DNA from: Candidatus Poribacteria bacterium
GTDB taxonomy: Bacteria > Poribacteria > WGA-4E > WGA-3G
NCBI GenBank assembly: GCA_028818995.1
Contig: JAPPMR010000576.1
Location: forward strand, 1 to 7,240
Direction of reading: 5' to 3'
DNA: 7,240 nt
The position numbers and the translations under genes were made by a program. How positions within the stretch are numbered: position 1 is the stretch's first letter; every line of letters starts with the position of its first letter. This document shows, one piece after another, positions 1 through 6,487 of this stretch. The notes beneath the pieces were generated by a model that made no database searches, was not told the origin of the DNA, and worked only from the letters and a program-made list of their open reading frames with translations.

Positions 1-468
1 ATCAGCAATTGACTGGATACCTGAAGATTTTTGCGTTACAAATATTCCGACATTCGGTGCAAGTGTCATGACTGAATGGATAGGTTGTTCGGTTTTCCAT
101 GCCCCTTCACCACGCACCGCAAAATAGGAAATCGCGGCATTGGCAATGGCAAATTCTAAAGTGGCATCTTCCGTAACAAGCAATCGTATGTTTTCTTGTG
201 AACCATTAGTCCCTTCAGCTGTTACTTCCCAGTCCTTATCCGTAATGTTCCGATCTATAACGTCAGCAATTGCACCACCGACGCGGTGAAATGCTCCACC
301 TAATGTGCCTGTTCCGATGCTAATAAAGCGGCGTTTCTCAGTATTATTCTCTACTTGACCAGATTGATCACTTTTCTTACTTTGTTTTGATGCGTTATCG
401 CACCCAATTCCAAAACTCAAAGCAAAGGCAAGACAAAAAATGGATAAATAAGATATGATGAACTTCAT
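1..468 (-). CDS. TAXI-family TRAP transporter solute receptor, N-terminal part (3' end outside window)
   Basis: This encodes the first 156 residues of a predicted extracytoplasmic receptor of a tripartite ATP-independent periplasmic (TRAP) transporter of the TAXI type. Such receptors capture small organic anions and hand them to a membrane permease driven by an ion gradient. Residues 1-22 form a signal peptide with a hydrophobic core. Cys23 follows G-I-G, an imperfect lipobox, so a lipoprotein is possible; Asp24 at +2 would favour inner-membrane retention by the E. coli rule. Residues 24-46 are a polar linker. The mature domain opens with ISIGTGTLGGAFHRVGGAIA (residues 49-68), the usual TAXI N-terminal signature. 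LEFAIANAAISYFAV (104-118) fits the ligand-pocket region of the family. Full-length members are about 320 residues, so roughly half is missing, and the permease gene may lie further left. The ATG at 468 is supported by AGGAGA six bases upstream. The gene follows the halogenase-like gene on the same strand after 106 bases, so co-transcription is possible. The ligand cannot be predicted. Confidence 0.85.
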   Translation of the reverse strand, partial: MKFIISYLSIFCLAFALSFGIGCDNASKQSKKSDQSGQVENNTEKRRFISIGTGTLGGAFHRVGGAIADVIDRNITDKDWEVTAEGTNGSQENIRLLVTEDATLEFAIANAAISYFAVRGEGAWKTEQPIHSVMTLAPNVGIFVTQKSSGIQSIAD

Positions 469-474
469 TAATGT

Positions 475-480
475 TCTCCT
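475..480 (-). promoter_or_regulatory. Shine-Dalgarno site of the TAXI receptor gene
   Basis: AGGAGA reads on the minus strand from 480 to 475, six bases before the ATG at 468. It fixes the start codon that also gives a complete signal peptide. Confidence 0.8.
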
Positions 481-574
481 ATAATGACAAAGCCTCAAGA
501 CTTTAATCAGGATGATGGTTTTATTTTCAAATTTTTAGCCTCTATAAAAACTGAATGTTAAAGGACACGATTTG

Positions 575-1867
575 TTACACAGAAGATCCAAGCGGGACCT
601 CAGGTGGAAAATAACACATCTTAGACATTGCAGGAAAGATATGCGTTACGTCACGCCTGTAGACATCTCCACTTAAAATATCAACAATGCCGCCAAGATG
701 TTCTGGATACTCTGATAAAAACCGCGCAAAACTAAATTCCTTCGTATAAAAAGCGTAGACAAGTTTCCGAAACGCTTCCATACCAGCAACAAACGTATGT
801 CCGAAACTCCCCAACCTTGTTTCAGAAAAATCGTTCTCTCGGAACGCTTCAATAATCGCATCCGCTGCCATTTCACCAGATTTGAGTGCTAAAAACAGAC
901 CTGTTGAATAGACTGGGTCTAAAAACCCAAACGCGTCACCTATCAATACCCAATTATCTCCTGCGATACGACTCGCACGGTATGAGAAATCTTTTGTTGT
1001 CTGGATAGGGAAGAGTTGCTTTGCTCCTTCAAGTCGTTGCTTCAAAGGTTGGCATTTCTCCAGTTCTTCGTCAAAGATTTTCTGTGCGTTGAGTTTACCG
1101 TCAGGTTCTCTGCGATTTTGGAGGAGGTAATCTAATTCACCGACTACCCCAATACTCGTACGATTGTAGGGAAGTGGAATTGACCAGAACCACGAGTCTT
1201 TTTCTTCGGTATGCAGAATTAAGGTAGCACCTTCGTCAATACCCTCGTCGCGATGCCCACCTTCGTAGTGTGTAAAAAGGGATGCCTTTTTCAGGTTCGG
1301 TTCTATGGTGTTGAGGTCTAACTGTCTTCCAATCAGAGAACGCTGACCAGTTGAATCCACTATAACAGTTCCTTGTATCGTTTCAAGGTTATTTTTCTCT
1401 TGCGATTGACCGTTTTTTGCATTTTGTGTAACAACACCAACAGCTCTATCCCCTTCAAAAAGCACTTTGCGAACACGGATGCCTCGTCTTACCTCTATGC
1501 CTTTCTCTGCTGCATTATCTAAAAGCATCTGGTCAAATTCGCTACGCAGGACCTGCCATGTGACAGCACTTTCATGTGGATTGGTATCAAAGAAATAAAA
1601 TGGATTAGTCGCCTTACCCGTGCGCGTAAAAAACTGTACACTGAACTTCTGTGGAAAATGACTCGCTCTCAGTTTTTCAAGCATGCCGAGTCGTTTGAAA
1701 GTCCAGTACGTGGCGGGAATGAGAGACTCACCGATTTTGAAAGTTGGCTCTGCGTCGCGCTCAAGGAGGAGTACGCGGTAACCTTGCTGCGCTATGAGTG
1801 TTGCAGCAGTGCTTCCAGCGGGTCCGCCGCCGATAATGATGGTGTCGTAGTCGTTGTGTTTTTTCAT
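575..1867 (-). CDS. Flavin-dependent halogenase-like FAD monooxygenase
   Basis: The 430-residue product has the FAD-binding fold of the flavin-dependent halogenase / geranylgeranyl reductase superfamily. In sequence order it shows the dinucleotide-binding GGGPAG (13-18) ending in an acidic E37, the KIGESLIP motif (44-51), and a lysine in FPQKF (K74) where halogenases carry the catalytic lysine that binds hypohalous acid. WFWSIP (226-231) matches the halogenase WxWxIP signature. GDAFGFLDPVYSTG (310-323) is the second FAD motif and contains the FxxPxxSxG pattern seen in halogenases. Known family members use FADH2 from a separate flavin reductase, O2 and halide to halogenate phenolic, pyrrolic or indolic substrates, often tethered to a carrier protein. 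The length is close to PltA-type enzymes. No flavin reductase, carrier protein or biosynthetic cluster is visible here, so the substrate is unknown and a non-halogenating oxidoreductase remains possible. The ATG at 1867 places the GxGxxG motif at the usual distance, but only a weak AAAGAAA precedes it. The gene lies 104 bases after the helicase-resolvase gene. Confidence 0.8.
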   Translation of the reverse strand: MKKHNDYDTIIIGGGPAGSTAATLIAQQGYRVLLLERDAEPTFKIGESLIPATYWTFKRLGMLEKLRASHFPQKFSVQFFTRTGKATNPFYFFDTNPHESAVTWQVLRSEFDQMLLDNAAEKGIEVRRGIRVRKVLFEGDRAVGVVTQNAKNGQSQEKNNLETIQGTVIVDSTGQRSLIGRQLDLNTIEPNLKKASLFTHYEGGHRDEGIDEGATLILHTEEKDSWFWSIPLPYNRTSIGVVGELDYLLQNRREPDGKLNAQKIFDEELEKCQPLKQRLEGAKQLFPIQTTKDFSYRASRIAGDNWVLIGDAFGFLDPVYSTGLFLALKSGEMAADAIIEAFRENDFSETRLGSFGHTFVAGMEAFRKLVYAFYTKEFSFARFLSEYPEHLGGIVDILSGDVYRRDVTHIFPAMSKMCYFPPEVPLGSSV

Positions 1868-1971
1868 CTATGTTTCTTTGTACCAAATTATGGCTTTGAG
1901 TTTCAACGATTAGAGACTTGATCAGAATTGTCAATATCAATTGGATGTCCAGTATCTAATTTCATTTTTCT
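1868..1971 (-). other. Intergenic gap without a convincing terminator or promoter
   Basis: This 104-base spacer separates the helicase-resolvase stop codon from the halogenase-like start. It is AT-rich. I see no GC-rich stem followed by a T run on the minus strand, so read-through into the halogenase-like gene is possible. A TTGACA at 1934-1929 has no well-spaced -10 box. Confidence 0.4.
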
Positions 1972-4900
1972 TCAATCCTGATTCAGTTTTAATATTCTAC
2001 GGGTAAAATGTCTCACATTTGCCACTCCTAATTTTACCCAATTACGGGGATGGTATATCTCTGACAGAAGTTCGCGGGCCTGAGGATAATTTGGTTGAAT
2101 TTTCTTGATCGCGAGTTGTGCTTCTTTCAATTTGCCCAATTGGAAGTAAGCCAATCCAAGATAATAATGCATTTTTTCACAATTTGGATTAATTTCGTTT
2201 GCTTTTTGAAGTATGTTTATACCTTCTACATATCCGCCATTTTCTATATGAGCACGGCCCTGTTCAAAATATGCTTGTCTTAAGAGTCCAGATGCAAGTT
2301 CATAGTTTGGGTCAATTCTCAATGCTTCTTCTGCGAATTTTTCTGCCGACTGCCATTCGTTCTGTTCAAGAGATGTTAAACCACGTTTGTAATATTTTTC
2401 TTTTATTGAACTCAAAAGAGAGGTTACAGGTTCATAGTTTGGGTCAAGTTGTAATGCCTTCCGTGCTTCATTTTCTGCTGCAGCAAGATCGTCCTGTTTT
2501 AAATAATCATGCCCTTGTTCTAAGTGAGCATCCTGTATTTTCTTTAATAAATTAAGAGTGTCCTGATCATTAGCATCAGGCCTTGTTGCCTCAAGCACTG
2601 TTTCACTTGCGTCTGGTAAATTTTCCATTTTAAAGTAAGTCTGAGCGAGGTTGTAGTATGCTATTTGATAATCAGACTTAACTGCAATTGCACGTTTTAG
2701 TGAACTTACGGCCTCAGCATACTCACCCATCTCGTAGTATACGATGCCGAGATCAGTATGGGTCACATGACAGCTTTCATCAATTCTTATTGCTTGCTTA
2801 TAGACACTTATTGCATTGCTGTACTCTTCCATTTTCCGATAAACCATACCAAGATCGTTATGTGCATCTTTAAATTTGGGGTCAATGCTTATTGCCCGTT
2901 TATAAGATTTTACTGCCTCGGCGTACGCTTTTCTATCCTGATGCTCATCACCTTGCTCTTTGTATTTTTCTTTTATTTTTTCTAAAAGTTTATTGGCGTG
3001 TTCACAAGTATCGTCAACTTCCAATGCTTCTTTTGCTTCTTTCTCTGCGGTTTCAATATCTCCTAATTTAAGGTAAGTCTTGCCAAGACCGAGATGAGCA
3101 TCTTTAAATTTGGGGTCAATTTCTACTGCTCTTTGAAATTCGGCAATCGCTTGATCATATTGTCTCATCCTAAGGGAACTTCTGCCCTTGTCGCGGTATT
3201 CCTTTTTTACATCCCGCAAAAGTTCCTGGGCGAGTGGATAGTTAATTTTCAGTTTTAGAGCTTCTTTAGCTGCACTTTCGGCTGCATCCAAATTGCCTTG
3301 TGCAAGATGCACTCGTCCGAGTCCACAGTGTGCTTCAATAAAAATAGGTTCTCGGTTTATAGCTTCTTGAAATTTGTCAATCGCCCTATCCCATTCACGA
3401 TTGTTCAAGGAAATACAACCAGAGGAGTAATGCTTTATAGCATCCAATAGTTTCTGTGAATCAGAATGATTATTTTGCATAAGTTTTAGAGCCTTTTTAG
3501 CTGCACTTTCGGCTGCATCCGAATTGCCTTGTGCAAGGTGCACTCGTCCCAATTCACAGTGTGCATTAGTAAAGATAGACTCATGGTTTACAGATTGCTG
3601 GAATTTATTAATCGCCCTATACCATTCACGATTGCTCAAGAAAATACGACCAGAGCGATAATGTTTTATAGCATCCAAAAGCTTCTGTGAATCAGGATGA
3701 TTATTTTCTGTTAACCCTAAAGCTTTTTTAGCTGCATTTTCTGCTTCATCCAAATTGCCTTGTGCAAGATGCACTCGTCCGAGTCCACAGTGTGCTTCAA
3801 TAAAAATAGGTTCTCGGTTTATAGCTTCTTGGAATTTGTCAATTGCCCTATCCCATTCACGATTGTTCAAGAAAATACGACCAGAACGGTAATACTTTAT
3901 AGCATCCAAAAGCTTCTGTGAATCGGGATGATTATTTTCTGTAAGCTTTATTGCTTTTTTAGCTGCATTTTCCCCTGCATTCAAGTCCCCCTGTCCAAGG
4001 CACGCACGCCCTACTCTGTAGTGCATCTCTGCATCAATAGGGTCTATATTTATCGCCTCATTGAACTTGGCGATCGCTTCGTCATATTTCTGATTGTCCA
4101 AATGCTCAATACCCGAGTTGTAATTTTCCTCTTTTCGTTTATTACCTTCAAAGCGGGAAGAGTTTAGATAACTTCTGAGGTAACAAAGACTTGCTGCAAT
4201 AGCATCAGCGGAATGATGCGGTTCCGGAATTTGCGAGAGGTTGTTACACATCCGCTTGACAGCCTCCTGGACATCCCTCTTAGATGCATTTCTATTGTTT
4301 GTGGCGGCCTCTTTAACGTGCTGTGGTGTATAAAGGTGACACTCAATTTCGCGTTGATGGGCAATGCTTTTTATGGTTGCTACACATCCTGCTACGTAAA
4401 GAAACCAATCTTCTCTTGTTGCTTCACTTCCAATTTCAATTTTCTCGACTGCAATTGCTTCAGGACAATGTAAGTCTATCAGTTCATTGATTGTGCGTTT
4501 TGTTTGAAATAAGGTGTTTTTCCATCCAGTAGTAGTCTGGGTTCCATAGTCAAGAACAGTATAACCATCCGATGATTTTTGAGTGATTGACCAACCAACA
4601 TTTTGGATGCCTGGATCTATTCCCAGGACAGTCATACCATTCCCAAGTAGTTGCTCAGGAAGCGGTTCAATATAGTAGGATGATTCCTGAGGAGCGTTCA
4701 TCTCCTCAGGTGTTGGTGGTATCTTGGTATCCTGTAGCGTCAATATGGTTTCAAGAAGGTTAGCTGGGATGTACTGGCGTTTCAAGAATGGGGATTGTCC
4801 GCGCTGTTTGTATCCCTCTCTTTCATAAGAAGATAAACATAACCAGTTTTTTGCTCGAGTCATCGCCACGTAAAGGACTCGGAGTTCCTCACCCCAGTCC

Positions 4901-6177
4901 TTTTCATCTTGGTTGTGATAATTTGGTAATAACCCTTGACATATACCTACAACAAACACGTTAGGAAATTCCAGTCCTTTGGATTTATGGATTGTCATCA
5001 TAGATACACCAGGTGTGTTCGTATCTGAAGAGTCTGGAGCTATATGATACTGAATTCCTAAATCATTGAAAGCGTTTTTAAAAGCATCTGCTTGTCTACT
5101 GTTGCGGTATAGCACAGCAAAATCGCTTGGTGATCGACCGCCTTCATCAACAGCACGACGGATAAAAGTGGCAATAGTAAAAGCTTCTTCTTCATCGTCT
5201 TCACAGCGGAGGTATTTCACCTTCTGCCCTTCAGGGTTTCTCGTGAACAGTTCTTTTTCTTGATGATCCGGATTAAATTCTGCTAAAGCACGAGATGCCT
5301 CAACTATCGACAGTGTCGAACGATAATTTTGCCCAAGTGGAATCACTTGGGCATTTGTGAAATTCTCCTCAAAGTTTAATATATTTTGGATGTCAGCTCC
5401 CCGCCATCCGTAAATTCCCTGGTCATCATCCCCAACAACCCGTAAATTCTTATGTTTCTCTGCAAGGAATTTGATAATTCGGTACTGGATGGGGTCGGTA
5501 TCTTGGTATTCATCAACGAAGATAAGATCAAATTTCTCTTGCCATTTTTCCCTAACCGCAGGAACATCTCTGAAGAGGGCATTCGTCAATAGTTGGCATT
5601 CAGTATAATTAATCTCGTCATTTTCAGGAAGTTGTCTGTATCTCTGGTAGATTTCTACATAGGCTTGGGACAGGTGACGATCCTGTGCGTAACTTGCTAC
5701 CTCGTGAGGAGGAATATTCGCTGCCCTGCACTCACTGATAAAACGCAAGACATCTTCAGGTTCAGCGAATCTATGATGCTGGAGATATTCAATTTGGGCA
5801 CGCGGATCCTCATTATAGAGTTGTGTTAGTTCATTAACGGTAAACTCTTGTCTGTCACCTATATCCAACTGCTGAACATCTTGGTGCATAACCTTCCCAC
5901 AAAAACTGTGGAACGTCGAGATCCAAATGTTACTAGCTATGTTCTCCCCCACAATTCTACTCAGTCGATCCTTTAACTCATTTTTGGCTTTACGCGTGAA
6001 AGTGAATGCAACGATTCGGCTCGGTAACACTCTTCGATTTTCTATAGCATAAGCAATAGAATGAACAACTGTTCGCGTTTTTCCAGATCCGGGGCCCGCA
6101 ATAATCAAAAGGGGACCTGTTTCATGCATTACTGCCTGTTGTTGTGAAGGATTTAATCCATTTAAAAGTCTTGACAT
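1972..6177 (-). CDS. UvrD-like helicase - RuvC-like resolvase - TPR fusion protein
   Basis: This 1401-residue protein has three parts. Residues 1-473 are an SF1A helicase with every core motif: Q motif (LNPSQQQAV, 8-16), Walker A (AGPGSGKT, 27-34), Ia (TFTRKA, 59-64), Ib (TFHSF, 88-92), II (VDEYQDT, 221-227), III (VGDDDQGIYGWRGAD, 248-262), IV (QNYRS, 283-287), V (TIHKSKGLEF, 395-404) and VI (VAMTRAK, 437-443). The gap between motifs IV and V is about 105 residues, against roughly 270 in E. coli UvrD, so the 2B subdomain appears absent. Residues 515-672 are a RuvC-type RNase H-fold nuclease with predicted catalytic D521 (GIDPG), E578 (AVEKI), H655 and D658 (HHSADA), followed by about 18 TPR units (682-1377) and a basic tail. 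Known families imply ATP-driven 3'-5' translocation and cleavage of branched DNA. Their combination, with TPRs as a partner scaffold, suggests recombination, repair or defence, but this is inference. The ATG at 6177 sits eight residues before the Q motif as in UvrD, yet has no clear Shine-Dalgarno. It starts 42 bases after the small upstream gene, so co-transcription and perhaps coupling are likely. Confidence 0.92.
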   Translation of the reverse strand: MSRLLNGLNPSQQQAVMHETGPLLIIAGPGSGKTRTVVHSIAYAIENRRVLPSRIVAFTFTRKAKNELKDRLSRIVGENIASNIWISTFHSFCGKVMHQDVQQLDIGDRQEFTVNELTQLYNEDPRAQIEYLQHHRFAEPEDVLRFISECRAANIPPHEVASYAQDRHLSQAYVEIYQRYRQLPENDEINYTECQLLTNALFRDVPAVREKWQEKFDLIFVDEYQDTDPIQYRIIKFLAEKHKNLRVVGDDDQGIYGWRGADIQNILNFEENFTNAQVIPLGQNYRSTLSIVEASRALAEFNPDHQEKELFTRNPEGQKVKYLRCEDDEEEAFTIATFIRRAVDEGGRSPSDFAVLYRNSRQADAFKNAFNDLGIQYHIAPDSSDTNTPGVSMMTIHKSKGLEFPNVFVVGICQGLLPNYHNQDEKDWGEELRVLYVAMTRAKNWLCLSSYEREGYKQRGQSPFLKRQYIPANLLETILTLQDTKIPPTPEEMNAPQESSYYIEPLPEQLLGNGMTVLGIDPGIQNVGWSITQKSSDGYTVLDYGTQTTTGWKNTLFQTKRTINELIDLHCPEAIAVEKIEIGSEATREDWFLYVAGCVATIKSIAHQREIECHLYTPQHVKEAATNNRNASKRDVQEAVKRMCNNLSQIPEPHHSADAIAASLCYLRSYLNSSRFEGNKRKEENYNSGIEHLDNQKYDEAIAKFNEAINIDPIDAEMHYRVGRACLGQGDLNAGENAAKKAIKLTENNHPDSQKLLDAIKYYRSGRIFLNNREWDRAIDKFQEAINREPIFIEAHCGLGRVHLAQGNLDEAENAAKKALGLTENNHPDSQKLLDAIKHYRSGRIFLSNREWYRAINKFQQSVNHESIFTNAHCELGRVHLAQGNSDAAESAAKKALKLMQNNHSDSQKLLDAIKHYSSGCISLNNREWDRAIDKFQEAINREPIFIEAHCGLGRVHLAQGNLDAAESAAKEALKLKINYPLAQELLRDVKKEYRDKGRSSLRMRQYDQAIAEFQRAVEIDPKFKDAHLGLGKTYLKLGDIETAEKEAKEALEVDDTCEHANKLLEKIKEKYKEQGDEHQDRKAYAEAVKSYKRAISIDPKFKDAHNDLGMVYRKMEEYSNAISVYKQAIRIDESCHVTHTDLGIVYYEMGEYAEAVSSLKRAIAVKSDYQIAYYNLAQTYFKMENLPDASETVLEATRPDANDQDTLNLLKKIQDAHLEQGHDYLKQDDLAAAENEARKALQLDPNYEPVTSLLSSIKEKYYKRGLTSLEQNEWQSAEKFAEEALRIDPNYELASGLLRQAYFEQGRAHIENGGYVEGINILQKANEINPNCEKMHYYLGLAYFQLGKLKEAQLAIKKIQPNYPQARELLSEIYHPRNWVKLGVANVRHFTRRILKLNQD
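3287..3420 (-). repeat. Near-identical 134-base repeat, copy in unit 3
   Basis: Aligned by eye with 3749-3882, this segment has four mismatches in 134 bases. The two copies are exactly 462 bases apart, which is two 231-base units. Both encode the same residues from NREWDRAID through GRVHLAQGNLD (residues 926-964 here). Confidence 0.9.
3749..3882 (-). repeat. Near-identical 134-base repeat, copy in unit 1
   Basis: This is the partner of 3287-3420. The intervening middle unit is clearly more diverged (for example NREWYRAIN and NHESIFTNAH in place of NREWDRAID and NREPIFIEAH), so the outer copies resemble each other more than either resembles its neighbour. Confidence 0.9.
4162..4635 (-). other. 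Domain: RuvC-like Holliday junction resolvase (residues 515-672)
   Basis: The domain begins at Met515 with TVLGIDPGIQNVGWSI, the first strand of RuvC with D521. E578 follows in IAVEKIEIG. The segment YTPQHVKEAATNNRNASKRD (616-635) lines up with the RuvC segment that carries DNA-contacting lysines. HHSADAIAASLCYL closes the active site with H655 and D658, spaced like H143/D146 of Thermus RuvC and D138/D141 of E. coli RuvC. At about 158 residues it is near the size of a free-standing RuvC (about 170). No HNH insertion or arginine-rich bridge helix is seen, which argues against a Cas9 or IscB relative. Confidence 0.85.
4759..6177 (-). other. Domain: compact UvrD-like SF1 helicase (residues 1-473)
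   Basis: Spacing from motif Ib (H90) to motif II (D222) is about 130 residues, as in UvrD, so the 1B insertion is present. Between motif IV (Y285) and motif V (T395) there are only about 110 residues, too few for a normal 2B subdomain. Walker A lysine K33, Walker B D222/E223 and the motif VI arginine R441 are all intact, so ATPase activity is expected. Confidence 0.85.
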
Positions 6178-6219
6178 TATAGTTCGTTATGGGTTATCAG
6201 TAGACAAAGAATTCAACAC

Positions 6220-6420
6220 TTAATCTGCCGCTTTTTCATCTTTTGTTTTGATGGGTTTTGGATCCTCTGATGGCGGATCCACGAATTTGTATTTGCCAGA
6301 CTTCCGGTATGCTTTCTCTAATGCTTGATAGTGAGCGATCAATTTGCCAATATCATGATCAAATCGAGCAGATATTTCTTGTCGAATTCTGCGAATTTCA
6401 TCAATTTCATAGTTTGCCAT
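6220..6420 (-). CDS. Small charged protein of unknown function (66 residues)
   Basis: The product starts MANYEIDEIRRIRQEISARF and is rich in charged residues. A predicted helical N-terminal half (about residues 1-40) is followed by SGKYKFV and a hydrophilic tail rich in Pro, Lys, Asp and Glu. There is no signal peptide, membrane segment or Cys/His metal motif. The pattern EIRxIRxEIxAxFxxDxxxL...SGxKxV recalls small hypothetical, sometimes antitoxin-like, proteins of cyanobacteria and uncultured bacteria; this is from memory and unverified, so no function is assigned. The ATG at 6420 is preferred over an in-frame TTG at 6441. It has AAGGAGA six bases upstream, whereas the TTG overlaps the -10 box and would lie upstream of the transcript start. 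The stop at 6220 is 42 bases before the helicase-resolvase start, so the two probably form an operon driven by the promoter at 6470-6441. Confidence 0.75.
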   Translation of the reverse strand: MANYEIDEIRRIRQEISARFDHDIGKLIAHYQALEKAYRKSGKYKFVDPPSEDPKPIKTKDEKAAD

Positions 6421-6426
6421 TTTCGT

Positions 6427-6433
6427 TCTCCTT
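6427..6433 (-). promoter_or_regulatory. Shine-Dalgarno site of the small gene
   Basis: AAGGAGA lies six bases upstream of the ATG at 6420 on the minus strand. It decides the start codon of the 66-residue protein. Confidence 0.85.
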
Positions 6434-6440
6434 GCAAACA

Positions 6441-6470
6441 ATTATAGCCTCTCAAGAATTGAATTGTCAA
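6441..6470 (-). promoter_or_regulatory. Consensus sigma70-type promoter of the small gene / helicase-resolvase operon
   Basis: On the minus strand the -35 box TTGACA (6470-6465) and the -10 box TATAAT (6446-6441) both match the consensus exactly, with an 18-base spacer. Transcription would start near 6435-6433, immediately before the Shine-Dalgarno at 6433-6427, giving a leader of only about 15 bases. No operator-like palindrome is evident, so strong and perhaps constitutive expression is expected. Confidence 0.8.
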
Positions 6471-6487
6471 GGAAAACGCTTGTTCAT

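Larger units (their letters stand above)
3214..3903 (-). repeat. Three tandem 231-base double-TPR units
   Basis: Codons 759-835, 836-912 and 913-988 are successive copies of a 77-residue module (the last is one codon shorter) starting with an AIKxYxSG motif and ending in QKLLD or QELLR. A more diverged copy precedes them at codons 682-758. The conserved length and strong DNA similarity mark expansion by tandem duplication. Confidence 0.85.
2047..4134 (-). repeat. TPR-coding array (residues 682-1377, about 18 units)
   Basis: The encoded region consists of 34-residue helix-turn-helix units with the TPR pattern: small residue/Gly at position 8, Ala at 20 and 27, and Pro near 32 in forms such as INIDP, VEIDP and LQLDP. 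Most units come in pairs separated by a linker of the form LLxxIK (near residues 756, 833, 910, 986, 1064, 1210 and 1254). TPR superhelices usually bind peptides or partner proteins, so this part is probably a scaffold. The units between 1107 and 1208 run on without the linker. Confidence 0.85.

Noticed and set aside
489..504. Imperfect inverted repeat AAAG...CTTT as a terminator
   Set aside because: The stem is very short and no T run follows on the minus strand.
1574..1921. 115-codon plus-strand open frame
   Set aside because: It runs antisense to the halogenase-like gene, whose product has full family motifs, and its translation shows no recognisable domain.
1909..1934. Possible promoter TTGACA / TCTAAT before the halogenase-like gene
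   Set aside because: The spacer is only 14 bases and the -10 box is imperfect, so it is not supported.
3214..3903. Regular repeats as a CRISPR array
   Set aside because: The repeats are 231 bases, in frame and encode TPR helices; there are no short palindromic repeats with unique spacers.
4164..4364. 66-codon minus-strand open frame in another frame
   Set aside because: It lies wholly inside the RuvC-coding part of the fusion gene, which has conserved catalytic residues in its own frame.
4162..4635. RuvC domain as a Cas9 or IscB relative
   Set aside because: GIDPG...VGW resembles RuvC-I of those nucleases, but there is no HNH insertion or bridge helix, and the three catalytic regions sit at RuvC resolvase spacing.
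6421..6441. TTG start at 6441 giving a 73-residue version of the small protein
   Set aside because: The TTG overlaps the -10 box and would be upstream of the transcript start, while the ATG at 6420 has a strong Shine-Dalgarno.
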